From assembly GCF_018494055.1 (NCBI RefSeq), contig NZ_JABBFQ010000005.1:124001-188000 (forward strand): DNA of 64,000 bases. Reading direction: 5' to 3'. This DNA comes from Rosenbergiella epipactidis. GTDB lineage: Bacteria; Pseudomonadota; Gammaproteobacteria; Enterobacterales; Enterobacteriaceae. Position 1 is the first letter of the stretch; each line of letters starts with the position of its first letter. The translations under genes were made by a program, and so were the position numbers. Shown in pieces: positions 53,670 through 64,000 of the stretch. The notes under the pieces were generated by a model. That model saw only the letters and a program-made list of their open reading frames with translations. It had not been told where the DNA came from and searched no databases.

Positions 53670-53672
53670 GGC

Positions 53673-55442
53673 TTATAGTTTTCCGATAATAAAATTGTAC
53701 ATGTTGGTGATGTCTTCGCTGATTTCTGTAGGCGGAATCAGGTTGATATAGGCTTGGAGCTTGTCAGTATCGAGCCCTATACTCTTGGTATTGATCAGAG
53801 GGTCGATGACCTTTTTAGCATTCAATCGCCGGATATCGTCGTTGTCACCTGGGTTGTTTGGTTGTAAATGATTTCTCTGCGCAATATCAGGGTTGTTGAT
53901 TGCAGCAAGTACTTTGTAATGCGACAGTACTGTATGTGAAAGCAAGTAATTTTTGATTTCTCGGCGTTTCCAAGTCAGCAAATAGCAGTTCATTTTCTCT
54001 GGACAAGGCAAACCTAAGTCAAATTTATCAGGGTAATCAACTCCAACAACCTTGACACCTTGTGAGTGAATGTTAGCTTCTGGCAGCTCGTCTCGATCAC
54101 ATATCATGAACACATTAGTTATTTTACGTGGATGAAGAGCTTCATCTTTTCCGTACACTTCAGCTTTGCATACCCTGAGGTATTCCTTCATGTCTCTCAA
54201 CTCATGTAGCCACTTGATCTTGGAAGCACCAAAGCTGTCCGCCACTGAACTGTAACCAGATGATTTGGCTATAGGATTTATTGCGGACAGAGGCTTCCAG
54301 TCAAGCCCTTTCTGCTTAGCTAATAACTCAAAAATTTTCCAATCATTATAATAATCAATCAAGCAAATGTTGTTTAATTTGGAGGCTATTTCTAACTCAA
54401 CGACTTTACTTTTGGATAAAATTTTTAATCTTTCCAATAACTTTTGAGATTTATGATCATTTTTTATCCGCCCTTTTTCAACCAAAAACAATGATTCGAA
54501 GTCATTCTCAGCGATTGAGTCAACTAAATGAGTTGTGGTTATTACCTTACCCTTAATTTTGCTTAGGATGTTCCAAAGGAGCTCAACGTTTTTATAGTGC
54601 AAGTGTGAGTCAACTTCATCAAACATGAAAAGAGATGAAGTGCCATCAAATAGATCAATTAGTGATGCTACGAATAGAAACTGATACTCACCATCACTGA
54701 GTAATGAAAATTCAATATTATCAAATAGATAAAGCGAAACTTCAGAAGCTGAAAAGAAATATTCGTTGTATGAGCCTTCGATTAGAAATTTTGTGGCATC
54801 AATTCTAGAACCATCAAAAATATCAAAAAATTTTTCATTAGTTACTTCTACTTCGGTTGATTTTAAGCCTTTACCTGTTTCTAGTAGAGCATCAAGGTCG
54901 GGAAGTGTTTCAATCTTTTCAAGAAAGGCGTCAAGACGCTGATTAAAAGGTCTTTTTCTTATCGATTGGTGTTCATAGTCTTTAGCTTCAGCTATCAGGT
55001 CTTGTTGTACATTCTTTATGTAAGTATCAGGAACAGATATTTTCAGTCTCAATTTGACTGAAATTTGATCCTTGAATGCCTTGTGTTTGTTAACAAAATT
55101 AAAAACTAAGCCGTTCCTCTTGAATGTGTAGGCGAGAAATGTAAGGAATCGAACATCTTTCTGAGTAAAGAAAAGGCTAGAAAAATCAATATCGCTTATA
55201 TCTTTCCTTGTTCGTAAAGAAGTTAGTCTTTGTTCAAAAAAGGAAGAGAAGTTTTCATTTTGTCCCGAAGTCGCACAGATCAGCTGAAGCATGTCGCTAG
55301 GTTCTGCAACCTGCTTTCTAAAGATTGAATGTAAGATACTGGATTTACCGCTACCATTTTCACCAATCAAGGTCGCTACTTTGTTGATATGTAAGGTCTG
55401 TGGCTGATCGTACAGCGGATTAGGTGCTAATGTAAGTTCCAT
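53673..55442 (-). CDS. AAA ATPase fused to TOPRIM-like nuclease domain (OLD / PARIS AriAB-like)
   Basis: 589 residues. The AAA_15/AAA_21-type ATPase has Walker A IGENGSGKSS (27-35), a D-loop region with SSLFMFDEVDSHLH as Walker B (about 270-285) and TTTHLVDSIA as the sensor histidine. The ABC-like signature is weakly seen in SLLSDGEYQFLF. The C-terminal part has VFMICDRDELPEANI (Asp449 and Asp451), a TOPRIM-like acidic pair, then LTWKRREIKNYLL, a motif seen in DUF4435/OLD-type nucleases. Overlapping single-protein layouts are OLD nucleases and fused AriA-AriB (PARIS). It starts 1 bp after hsdR and ends 3 bp before hsdM, so it is fully embedded in the restriction operon. Confidence 0.78.
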   Translation of the reverse strand: MELTLAPNPLYDQPQTLHINKVATLIGENGSGKSSILHSIFRKQVAEPSDMLQLICATSGQNENFSSFFEQRLTSLRTRKDISDIDFSSLFFTQKDVRFLTFLAYTFKRNGLVFNFVNKHKAFKDQISVKLRLKISVPDTYIKNVQQDLIAEAKDYEHQSIRKRPFNQRLDAFLEKIETLPDLDALLETGKGLKSTEVEVTNEKFFDIFDGSRIDATKFLIEGSYNEYFFSASEVSLYLFDNIEFSLLSDGEYQFLFVASLIDLFDGTSSLFMFDEVDSHLHYKNVELLWNILSKIKGKVITTTHLVDSIAENDFESLFLVEKGRIKNDHKSQKLLERLKILSKSKVVELEIASKLNNICLIDYYNDWKIFELLAKQKGLDWKPLSAINPIAKSSGYSSVADSFGASKIKWLHELRDMKEYLRVCKAEVYGKDEALHPRKITNVFMICDRDELPEANIHSQGVKVVGVDYPDKFDLGLPCPEKMNCYLLTWKRREIKNYLLSHTVLSHYKVLAAINNPDIAQRNHLQPNNPGDNDDIRRLNAKKVIDPLINTKSIGLDTDKLQAYINLIPPTEISEDITNMYNFIIGKL

Positions 55443-55443
55443 T

Positions 55444-57759
55444 TCAATTCACATGATAAAGCTGTTGTTGTAATTGTTTAAAAGCCGCCAGCAAATAGGC
55501 TGGATTTCCACCGAATGCTGTTGAGGCGTCTTTAATTGTACCCAATCCTGATAGCTCAATGAGAGCAGGCAAGCGCTCGCGTGATAACTCCGTGCTGCCG
55601 GTTTGTTCATAACGATTGAGCACAAAGTACAAAAACTGCTGAGCCTTTTCTTGCTGATATTGTTCAAAGAAGGCACTGTTAGTACGTACTTGTTCGGCAC
55701 GAGCTTTGCGAGTTGACATGGGCTGTTCAAAAGCTAAAAAAGCCAGTAGATCAAAGATATCGCACTCTTCTGCTTCAAACATACGTCGTAGTGTGGCAAG
55801 TTGCTCATTATCAAAACCTGCTTTTACAAGTTTATCGAGCAAAGTTTCGCGCTCGTCTGGGTCTGACCATATCTGCCGCAATTCATCAACCGATTTAAAT
55901 AACCCTGGTAATTGGGTGATTAGACGCTCAACAAATTCTTGTACTGTGAGAGGTTTACCATACTCATCGATATAACGAGTTTCAACGTCAGTCACTTTAA
56001 GTTCACGGTGTTTGCCTAGTTTTACTTTTAACCGAGGTCTTGTTGCACCCGGCTCAGGCTCTGAGCCATCTGTTCCTCCGGGTGGTTCTGGTGTGTAAGG
56101 TGGTGGAGTTGGCTCACCAGTACCACCTGGCTCTGGCGCTTCAGGTTCACCATCCCAATCGTTGTCGTAAAACTTATTGGTTGCACCGCGAAAATCGACG
56201 ATGGTGAAATAGTCTTTGCCATCAAAAACACGGGTTCCGCGACCGACAATTTGTTTAAACTCCACCATTGAACCGACGGTTCTATCCAGCACTACGTTAC
56301 GCACGTTACGGGCATCTACCCCAGTTGTTAACATTTGCGATGAGGTAATTATGGTTGGAATGTCTTTGTCGTTATCTTGGAACTTTTCCAGTAGCTCGCG
56401 GCCGACTTTACCCTCATCACTAGTCACGCGCACACAGTAGTGCGGATCGTTCACTTTTTTGTATTTGTTGATCATGTCACGCATGGTCAGTGCATGATTT
56501 TGGTTTTCGCAGAAGATGATGGTTTTTTCTAATGGATTGATATTATCCAAAATTACTTTCGCGACCAGTTCAGTACGCTCATCAACAATAATCTTCTTAT
56601 CGTAATCTTCTACCTGATAGACATCTTGTCCAGACTCACCTTCGACTACTTGATCATCTTTAGTTAGTACAAGTTCGTCTAAGTTAGTGCGTATCCGTTT
56701 GACACGATATGGCGTTAAGAAACCATCGTTAATACCATCTTTTAATGAGTATTCAAAAGCGGGGGTACCAAAGTAGTTGTAGGTATCTACGTTAGCTTCA
56801 CGTTTTGGTGTAGCTGTTAGGCCAACATGCACCGCACTGCCAAAATGGTCGAGTATAGCTCGCCAAGAGCCTGTCTCATTGGCACTGCCACGGTGACACT
56901 CATCGATCATTACAAGGTCAAAAAAATCACTTGGATACGCTTTGTAATAGCCTTCAATGTTTTCTCTTTCAGCAATGGCCTGGTAGATAGCAAAAAAGAT
57001 ATGTGCATTAGTGGGCACGACTCCATTCCGCTTGCGAACCTCCTCCCCATTAATTTTAATAAGATCTTTTTCGTAAGGATTAAATGTATTGATAGCTTGA
57101 TCTGCCAAAATATTACGATCCGCTAAAAACAAGATTCGAGGTCTACGAGTCCCTGGCGACTCTTTGTTCCACCGAAACTGGAACAATTTATGAACAATCT
57201 GGAAAGCAATAAAAGTTTTACCTGTACCGGTAGCAAGTGTTAATAGTACTCGTGGTTTGCCTTTACCAATAGCATCTGTGGCAGCATGTACCGCTAATTC
57301 TTGGTAATAACGCGGCTGCGTCGCGCCTTCTAAATGAAAAGGAATATTACGAAACTGCTGGCCTAGATTCGAATTAACACCCGCGTAGCGGTTTTCTAGC
57401 TCTTGTGGTGTTGGGTAAAATTCGATGTAGTCGCCTTTACCCGTTTCTAAATCGAACTCATAGGTTTGTTTACCGTTACTTGAATATACAAAGCGAACAA
57501 GTAGCTTTTTGGCATAGTCTATGGCTTGCTGAAGACCTTTGGTTGGATGCTCTGATTCTTTCTTCGCTTCAACTACAGCAAGGTAACGATTATCTTTGTG
57601 AAGCAAATAGTCGACGAAACAACGATGACCACGGACACCGCCAGCTAGCTTACGACCATCGGTAAAGTAGTGTTCCCGAATAATATGGCTAGGAAGCCAG
57701 TGGGCGGCACGTAAAGCTGGGTCGATATAGTTCGCCCTAGTATCTGCTTCAGATGCCAT
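55444..57759 (-). CDS. hsdR: type I restriction endonuclease subunit R (EcoEI-like)
   Basis: 771 residues, with a perfect AAGGAGGTG ribosome site before the ATG at 57759. The N-terminal nuclease has CFVDYLL (Asp50) and AVVEAKKES (Glu64, Lys66), the PD-(D/E)XK residues. The helicase motor shows Walker A LATGTGKTFIA (176-182), DECH box MIDECHRGSAN and ILTSSQMLTTGVD-type motifs, followed by QIVGRGTRVFDGKDYFTIVD. A Gly/Pro-rich linker (EPGGTGEPTPPPYTPEPPGG) joins the helical C-terminal domain, which binds the methylase core. First gene of the operon. Confidence 0.95.
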   Translation of the reverse strand: MASEADTRANYIDPALRAAHWLPSHIIREHYFTDGRKLAGGVRGHRCFVDYLLHKDNRYLAVVEAKKESEHPTKGLQQAIDYAKKLLVRFVYSSNGKQTYEFDLETGKGDYIEFYPTPQELENRYAGVNSNLGQQFRNIPFHLEGATQPRYYQELAVHAATDAIGKGKPRVLLTLATGTGKTFIAFQIVHKLFQFRWNKESPGTRRPRILFLADRNILADQAINTFNPYEKDLIKINGEEVRKRNGVVPTNAHIFFAIYQAIAERENIEGYYKAYPSDFFDLVMIDECHRGSANETGSWRAILDHFGSAVHVGLTATPKREANVDTYNYFGTPAFEYSLKDGINDGFLTPYRVKRIRTNLDELVLTKDDQVVEGESGQDVYQVEDYDKKIIVDERTELVAKVILDNINPLEKTIIFCENQNHALTMRDMINKYKKVNDPHYCVRVTSDEGKVGRELLEKFQDNDKDIPTIITSSQMLTTGVDARNVRNVVLDRTVGSMVEFKQIVGRGTRVFDGKDYFTIVDFRGATNKFYDNDWDGEPEAPEPGGTGEPTPPPYTPEPPGGTDGSEPEPGATRPRLKVKLGKHRELKVTDVETRYIDEYGKPLTVQEFVERLITQLPGLFKSVDELRQIWSDPDERETLLDKLVKAGFDNEQLATLRRMFEAEECDIFDLLAFLAFEQPMSTRKARAEQVRTNSAFFEQYQQEKAQQFLYFVLNRYEQTGSTELSRERLPALIELSGLGTIKDASTAFGGNPAYLLAAFKQLQQQLYHVN

Positions 57760-57914
57760 CAGGCACCTCCTTGCTCATTTAATTTATGAATTTAAATCAA
57801 TTAACTATTCGTTGAATCTTTTTATCAAAATTAATGCAAAAAATTTGGTCTAGATACAAACTAACCATACAAATAGTTCCGTCAGTTTTTTTATCATTGT
57901 ATAATGTATTACTG

Positions 57915-58217
57915 TTATTTTTCCTTTAATTGGCTCACCAACCTTAATTTTTCTTCTTCATCAAGCCTTTCAAACAGACAAACCAATTCTGCGCTCAACT
58001 CATCTTCACAGAAAAAATAACTCACAGGCACGCTAAGTTCTGTTGCTAATTTCCTAAGCATCTCCACATCAGGAAGATGTCGACCTTTTTCATAGTGATT
58101 CATTCGACCACTTGCTGAACCTTCATCCATACCCGCTCTTATCCCAAGTTTCTTCTGGGATAATCCTGATTTTTTTCGGGCTTTTTTTAGTCTTTCTGGT
58201 AGAGGATTATTGTACAA
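57915..58217 (-). CDS. XRE-family regulator, likely controller of the hsd operon
   Basis: 100 residues. The helix-turn-helix covers LSQKKLGIRAGMDEGSASGR then NHYEKGRHLPDVEMLRKLAT, and the remaining tail is short and acidic. The start used is TTG at 58217, as the fold needs all residues from there and no in-frame ATG precedes it. It is 155 bp upstream of hsdR in the same direction, so it may act like a controller protein that delays restriction. An inverted repeat (58246-58260) lies before its start and may be its operator. Confidence 0.78.
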   Translation of the reverse strand: MYNNPLPERLKKARKKSGLSQKKLGIRAGMDEGSASGRMNHYEKGRHLPDVEMLRKLATELSVPVSYFFCEDELSAELVCLFERLDEEEKLRLVSQLKEK

Positions 58218-58245
58218 AACTTTTTCATCTTTTTATGCTCTTTTG

Positions 58246-58260
58246 CTTAGATTGTCTAAG
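58246..58260. promoter_or_regulatory. palindrome upstream of the XRE gene
   Basis: CTTAGA (58246-58251) and TCTAAG (58255-58260) flank TTG. On the minus strand it overlaps a possible -35 (TTAGAC) with ATAAAA 17 bp further, so autoregulation is plausible. Confidence 0.45.
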
Positions 58261-58600
58261 TTTCTCGCACTACTGTATACTTATAAATCCTAAGTAAAAG
58301 GGTTATGAGTCGTATTATGCACCCGAAGAAGATATTCAACATATAGGTTAAATTTTTACAGGTACTCTACCCGTTCACAAAAATTATCTAATGAAACTTG
58401 AGCTGATTGATACTGTGAAAATTTGATGGAACTAGATAACGAGAGAGAAAGAGGCTTGATTAATAAGGTAATACATCGATTAAAAATGCAGAGCCGAGTC
58501 CACGCTAAAGGATGTAAAGCCGCTCGCTATTGCTGAGTACGCACTAGAAACCTACAAAGAGCTTTTACAAAAAGTCCCATTGAGAAAACAAGCTTCATAA
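58261..58600. other. degenerate stretch between the island and glmS
   Basis: Holds a broken plus-strand reading frame: ATG 58426 gives MELDNERERGLINKVIHRLK and stops, while the next frame reads LKDVKPLAIAEYALETYKEL to TAA 58598-58600. Together they look like a small helical protein with one frameshift; the family is not recognised. No Tn7 right end (TTTTGTCC...CCCACA) was found by eye. Confidence 0.35.
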
Positions 58601-58601
58601 A

Positions 58602-58633
58602 AAAACCCAGCATACTGCGCTGGGTTTTTTCTC
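58602..58633. terminator. terminator directly after glmS
   Basis: AACCCAGC (58604-58611) pairs with GCTGGGTT (58619-58626), flanked by A5 and T6, so it is bidirectional. It serves glmS on the minus strand and is nearly the same as the hairpin at 47628-47650. Confidence 0.85.
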
Positions 58634-58695
58634 TTTGACACGCTTCTATTCGCCGTACCTTACTCCACCGTCACCGACTTCGCTAAGTTACGAGG
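58634..58695 (-). other. attTn7 region (3' end of glmS and insertion point)
   Basis: The last codons of glmS (LAKSVTVE) are the conserved TnsD-binding target of Tn7. TTTGA at 58634-58638 lies 22-26 bp past the stop, where Tn7 inserts about 25 bp downstream of glmS in E. coli. The same five bases adjoin the Tn7-like end at 47655-47659. Confidence 0.65.
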
Positions 58696-60492
58696 TTGAT
58701 CGACATCGGTCCCTTTAATCAGCGCAATATAATAAGAAAGCAGCTGCAGTGGGATGGTATAGATAATCGGCGCAAGCACCTCTTCGACATGGGATAGTGG
58801 AATAATTTTCATATTCGGGCTATCGCTAAAGCCGGCATCTTGGTCGGCGAAGACATAGAGTAAACCGCCGCGAGCGCGTACTTCTTCAATATTGGACTTT
58901 AGCTTTTCCAGTAGTTCGTTATTCGGCGCAACAATGATGACTGGCATATCGGCATCGACTAGCGCCAACGGCCCATGTTTTAGCTCGCCCGCCGCATAAG
59001 CTTCGGCATGAATATAGGAGATCTCTTTAAGCTTTAACGCCCCTTCCATGGCGATAGGGTACTGATCGCCACGACCTAAGAACAAGGCATGATGCTTATC
59101 AGAAAAATCTTCTGCGAGGCTCTCAATATTCTTATCTTGCGATAAAATCTGTTCAATACGCCCCGGTAAAGCTTGTAGCGCATGAATGATCTCGTGTTCC
59201 ACCGCTTCAGGCTTACCATTTAGGCGAGCCATCTGTGCCACCAGCATCAATAACACGGTTAATTGAGTCGTGAAAGCTTTGGTCGAGGCGACGCCGATCT
59301 CAGTACCCGCCTTGGTCATTAAAGCCATATCCGATTCGCGTACCAGAGAGGAGCCATTAACGTTACAAATCGTCAAGGCGCCTAAATAACCGATCTCTTT
59401 GGATAAGCGTAGCGCCGCGAGAGTATCAGCCGTTTCGCCAGACTGCGAGAGGGTAATCAGTAGGCTATCTGGACGCACTACCGATTTACGGTAGCGGAAT
59501 TCTGAGGCTATCTCGACATCACACGGAACACCGGCAATCGCCTCAAACCAGTAACGGGAGACTAAGCCCGAGTTGTAAGAGGTTCCACAGGCGACAATTT
59601 GAATATGTTTTGCCCGAGCAAGTAGTGCAAGACCGGATTCACCTAATTCGCTGAGGTCGATTTGTCCATCATGAAAACGCCCCTGCAGGGTATTTTTGAT
59701 CGCAATAGGCTGCTCATAGATCTCTTTTTGCATGTAATGACGGTAAAGGCCTTTATCACCCGCATCATATTGTGCAGAAGACTCAATGACTGCGCGAGTC
59801 ACAGGCGTTTCATCACGTTGGAATAAGGTCACGGTGCGACGCGTTACTTCAGCGACATCACCTTCCTCTAAAAAGATAAAACGACGGGTCACGGGTAATA
59901 ACGCCAGCTGGTCAGAGGCGACAAAATTCTCACCAACTCCCAAACCAATCACCAGTGGGCTACCTGAACGTGCAGCCACCAACACCGAAGGATCATTACT
60001 ATCCATGATGACCATACCGTAGGCACCGCGTAGTAGTTTGATTACGCGTTGTACCACTTCACGTAAGCTACCACCGTGCATTTTTTGCTGCTGGTGGATT
60101 AAGTGAGCAACCACTTCAGTATCGGTTTGTGAGGTAAAAACGTAGCCATCGGCCAACAGTGCTGGGCGTAACTCATCGTGGTTCTCAATGATACCGTTAT
60201 GCACCAGTACAATGTTGTGAGATACATGTGGGTGAGCATTCACTTCGGAAGGAACACCATGCGTGGCCCAACGTGTATGGGCAATCCCTGTGCCTCCAGT
60301 GACCGGCTGCTGCTCAACAGCATCCACCAGCGCCTGCACCTTACCTAAACGACGAACGCGCGTTAAATGACCCTGTTGGTCAGCCACTGCTAAGCCAGAA
60401 GAGTCGTAACCGCGATACTCCAAACGGCGTAGTCCTTCTAATAAAATTTCAGCAATATCACGTTGTGCTACCGCACCCACTATTCCACACAT
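58660..60492 (-). CDS. glmS: glutamine--fructose-6-phosphate aminotransferase
   Basis: 610 residues. The N-terminal glutaminase begins [12 protein letters not shown] with the nucleophile Cys exposed after Met removal, then [13 protein letters not shown] and [13 protein letters not shown]. Two SIS isomerase domains follow ([55 protein letters not shown]), ending in AKSVTVE. It makes glucosamine-6-phosphate, the first step of UDP-GlcNAc synthesis for peptidoglycan and LPS. It lies 35 bp after glmU in the typical enterobacterial order. Its 3' end is the attTn7 target. Confidence 0.98.
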   Translation of the reverse strand: MCGIVGAVAQRDIAEILLEGLRRLEYRGYDSSGLAVADQQGHLTRVRRLGKVQALVDAVEQQPVTGGTGIAHTRWATHGVPSEVNAHPHVSHNIVLVHNGIIENHDELRPALLADGYVFTSQTDTEVVAHLIHQQQKMHGGSLREVVQRVIKLLRGAYGMVIMDSNDPSVLVAARSGSPLVIGLGVGENFVASDQLALLPVTRRFIFLEEGDVAEVTRRTVTLFQRDETPVTRAVIESSAQYDAGDKGLYRHYMQKEIYEQPIAIKNTLQGRFHDGQIDLSELGESGLALLARAKHIQIVACGTSYNSGLVSRYWFEAIAGVPCDVEIASEFRYRKSVVRPDSLLITLSQSGETADTLAALRLSKEIGYLGALTICNVNGSSLVRESDMALMTKAGTEIGVASTKAFTTQLTVLLMLVAQMARLNGKPEAVEHEIIHALQALPGRIEQILSQDKNIESLAEDFSDKHHALFLGRGDQYPIAMEGALKLKEISYIHAEAYAAGELKHGPLALVDADMPVIIVAPNNELLEKLKSNIEEVRARGGLLYVFADQDAGFSDSPNMKIIPLSHVEEVLAPIIYTIPLQLLSYYIALIKGTDVDQPRNLAKSVTVE

Positions 60493-60527
60493 AACATTAT
60501 CCTAAACTGTTTGAATGTAAGCCGTTT

Positions 60528-61904
60528 TCACGAGTTACTTTTCTTTCTTGAGGGCTGCCAACCGGCTTTGCTTAACTGCTCTTTGGGATTGTAGGCCAAC
60601 GATGCTGAGGCAATATCACGCATCACCGTGGTACCTGCAGCAATAGTCACGCCGTCACCGACCGTAACCGGTGCAATAAACTGAGTATCTGACCCCACAA
60701 AGACATGATCACCAATCACCGTTTGGTACTTATATTTACCATCGTAATTACAGGTAATGGTTCCTGCGCCAATATTGACATCACTGCCAATGGTTGCATC
60801 GCCGAGGTAGCTTAAATGGCCAGCTTTCGTCCCTTTACCTAATTGCGATTTTTTTACTTCGACGAAGTTGCCGACATGAACCTCTTCAGCAAGCTCAGCC
60901 CCTGGGCGTAACCGTGCAAACGGGCCAACGGTACAAGCGGTTCCAAGCTGAGCACCATCGATCACGCTATAAGGGCTAACTTCTGTGTTATCGCCAATCA
61001 CGCTATTACGAAGAATACAGCCCGCGCCAATTTTAACGTTATTTCCCAGCACCACGTCACCTTCGATGATGACATTACAGTCAATCTCGACATCACGACC
61101 TTGGGTTAAGTTACCGCGAAGATCGAACCGAGAGGCATCCCGTAACATGACACCCGCTAAGAGTAACTGCTCTGCGCGGTCATGTTGATAGATACGTTCT
61201 AATTGTGAGAGCTGTAAGCGGTTATTCACCCCTTCGGTTTCACTTTGCTTGGTCGGGTGAACCGCACAGATTACTCGTCCTTCGCGGTGAGCAAGCTCAA
61301 TAATATCGGTAATGTAATATTCACCCTGAGCATTGTTATTTGTCAGCTGACTCAACCAACGCTTTAGATCTCCGCCGTTGGCTAATAAAATCCCGGTGTT
61401 GACTTCATTAATGGTGAGCTGTTCAGCTGAGGCATCTTTCTGCTCAACAATCCCCGTTATCGTGTCGTGGTCACGAAGAATACGGCCATAACCGGTTGGA
61501 TTATCGGTAATCACCGTCAGTAAGGCGATGCCGCCTTGAGGTTTTGATGCTTGCAAACGGCGTAAGGTATCAGACGCGATAAGCGGTACGTCGCCGTAAA
61601 GCATCAAAATATCTTCATCATCACTGAATGCGGGGGCGGCTTGTTGCATTGCATGGCCGGTACCAAGCTGCTCGGCTTGGTATACCCAATGCAAGTCGGG
61701 ATCGGCTAAATGGCTTTTCAATAATTCGCCACCATGGCCATAAACAAGATGGATCGTTTTCGCTTCAAGGACTTTCGCTGTATCAATGACGTGCTGCACC
61801 ATCGGTTTACCTGCCAAGTGGTGTAACACTTTTGGAAGGTCTGAATACATCCTTGTACCCTTGCCTGCTGCAAGGATCACCACACTCATCGCTTTACTAG
61901 ACAT
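60528..61904 (-). CDS. glmU: bifunctional UDP-N-acetylglucosamine pyrophosphorylase / glucosamine-1-phosphate N-acetyltransferase
   Basis: 458 residues. The uridylyltransferase half opens [20 protein letters not shown] and has the [10 protein letters not shown] acidic motif and NEVNTGILL. The C-terminal acetyltransferase is a left-handed beta-helix of hexapeptide repeats ([60 protein letters not shown]). It converts GlcN-1-P to UDP-GlcNAc in the cytosol. It follows the atp operon terminator and precedes glmS, as in E. coli. Confidence 0.98.
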   Translation of the reverse strand: MSSKAMSVVILAAGKGTRMYSDLPKVLHHLAGKPMVQHVIDTAKVLEAKTIHLVYGHGGELLKSHLADPDLHWVYQAEQLGTGHAMQQAAPAFSDDEDILMLYGDVPLIASDTLRRLQASKPQGGIALLTVITDNPTGYGRILRDHDTITGIVEQKDASAEQLTINEVNTGILLANGGDLKRWLSQLTNNNAQGEYYITDIIELAHREGRVICAVHPTKQSETEGVNNRLQLSQLERIYQHDRAEQLLLAGVMLRDASRFDLRGNLTQGRDVEIDCNVIIEGDVVLGNNVKIGAGCILRNSVIGDNTEVSPYSVIDGAQLGTACTVGPFARLRPGAELAEEVHVGNFVEVKKSQLGKGTKAGHLSYLGDATIGSDVNIGAGTITCNYDGKYKYQTVIGDHVFVGSDTQFIAPVTVGDGVTIAAGTTVMRDIASASLAYNPKEQLSKAGWQPSRKKSNS

Positions 61905-62011
61905 ACAGATCCTAATTCGTTTGATTCGCTCGAAAAGATAATCACTTTACGACACAGGATACACCATATTTCTCTTACTAAAATCAGATATTGTTAAGAA
62001 AAAAAGCTAAA

Positions 62012-62039
62012 AAAAATGCCAGCCGGTAAGGGCTGGCAT
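62012..62039 (-). terminator. terminator of the atp operon
   Basis: ATGCCAGCC (62016-62024) and GGCTGGCAT (62031-62039) form a perfect stem. On the minus strand it is followed by a T-run, 22 bp after the atpC stop. Confidence 0.9.
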
Positions 62040-62060
62040 GATTCAGAGCACTAGGCCTGA

Positions 62061-62480
62061 TTACATCGCTTTTTTGGTCAGTTCAATGACCCGCAGCTTG
62101 GCAATCGCTTTCGCCAGTTCCGCAGAAGCCAAGGCATAATCAACATCAGTGTTGTTTTTGCTAATTGACTCTTCAGCTTGACGCTTCGCTTCAAGCGCCT
62201 GCGCTTCATCTAACTCTTCGCCACGAATAGCGGTATCCGCCATTACATTAACGTCGTTAGGCTGAACTTCCAAGATACCGCCAGAGAGGTAAATAACCTC
62301 TTCGCTATTATCTTGTTTAACGATACGAACCAAACCAGGCTTAATGGCGGTCAGTAACGGGGTGTGGCCATGGAAAATCCCTAGCTCACCTTCGCTACCT
62401 GACACCTGGATATGTTGAACAACGCCAGAGAACATCTCTTTCTCTGCGCTGACAACAGTCAGGTGAAAACTTTTAGCCAT
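62061..62480 (-). CDS. atpC: ATP synthase F1 epsilon subunit
   Basis: 139 residues. [20 protein letters not shown] starts the N-terminal beta-sandwich, followed by [19 protein letters not shown] and [22 protein letters not shown]-terminal helical hairpin ([20 protein letters not shown]) inhibits ATP hydrolysis when extended. Last gene of the atp operon, 23 bp after atpD, with GGAG before the start. Confidence 0.98.
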   Translation of the reverse strand: MAKSFHLTVVSAEKEMFSGVVQHIQVSGSEGELGIFHGHTPLLTAIKPGLVRIVKQDNSEEVIYLSGGILEVQPNDVNVMADTAIRGEELDEAQALEAKRQAEESISKNNTDVDYALASAELAKAIAKLRVIELTKKAM

Positions 62481-62503
62481 AATTATTCTCCTGGAAACTG
62501 TTA

Positions 62504-63931
<1,428 letters not shown>

Positions 63932-64000
63932 TTAAACCGCGGAGGCCCCCGAGACGATCTCGGTAAGTTCCTGGGTGATGCTGGCCTGACGAGCTTTGTT
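63932..64000 (-). CDS. atpG: ATP synthase F1 gamma subunit, C-terminal end only
   Basis: The last 22 codons of AtpG on the minus strand: NKARQASITQELTEIVSGAS then AV and TAA (63934-63932). The sequence is almost identical to the E. coli AtpG C-terminus, the rotor helix. The rest lies beyond the window edge. Confidence 0.93.
   Translation of the reverse strand, partial: NKARQASITQELTEIVSGASAV

Noticed and set aside
58301..58633. Tn7 right end next to glmS
   Set aside because: Scanned both strands for the CCCACA tip and clustered TTTTGTC-type sites and found none. The bases next to TTTGA are the terminator hairpin.

Overview
The window reads as chromosome of an enterobacterium (Enterobacterales; an Erwiniaceae-like plant- or insect-associated genus is my guess, not proven). 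The right end is the conserved atpG-atpD-atpC-glmU-glmS run on the minus strand, with proteins closely resembling the E. coli ones. Much of the rest (MocR regulator, YlaC, PPK2/Pit, peptide ABC transporter, AzlCD) is ordinary gammaproteobacterial accessory chromosome.

Layout. 1-13,200: small metabolic and regulatory genes. These include a divergent GNAT / XRE-cupin pair, a MocR-YlaC pair, a pit-ppk2 phosphate operon with a PHO-box-like promoter, a CorA/ZntB-like transporter, an MFS carrier, an esterase with an altered nucleophile elbow, and an SDR. Several small genes here are broken, among them two YmgB/AriR-like genes, one interrupted by an expanded heptanucleotide repeat. 13,245-18,213: a five-gene peptide-type ABC transporter operon, followed by a second binding-protein gene (18,307-38,204).

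The second binding-protein gene is split by an 18,335-bp Tn3-family pseudo-compound transposon (19,472-37,806; 39-bp terminal inverted repeats, 5-bp ATATA target duplication). Inside are two related modules of MarR/OhrR-like regulator plus COG2085 NADP-dependent oxidoreductase, one of them with regulator and enzyme fused. Also inside are a quinone-oxidoreductase/LysR pair, plasmid debris (recombinase, MobA/MobL relaxase, mobilisation protein), and a nested 5.95-kb Tn3-family element (24,229-30,178) with resolvase, frameshifted transposase, an iteron-like repeat array and an EcoRII-like restriction endonuclease remnant. The rest of the cargo is an IS200 relic, an MBL-fold hydrolase, a phenolic acid decarboxylase and a YefM/YoeB toxin-antitoxin pair.

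38,255-47,234: an SDR, a siderophore cluster (IroE-like esterase and a frameshifted FepA/IroN-like receptor behind a Fur-box-like site), DUF4385, GNAT, racemase-ASCH, LysE, DUF1543 and AzlCD.

47,660-58,600: a defence island between AzlD and glmS, at the attTn7 position. Its glmS-distal boundary is a Tn7-like left end (TGTGGG terminus plus three TnsB-site-like repeats). It carries one compact operon on the minus strand: hsdR, an AAA ATPase-TOPRIM protein (OLD/PARIS-like), hsdM, hsdS, a GHKL ATPase-nuclease, and a decayed rhuM, preceded by an XRE regulator. This nested operon is the best candidate for an undescribed system: a type I restriction-modification core with two embedded ATPase-nuclease effectors.
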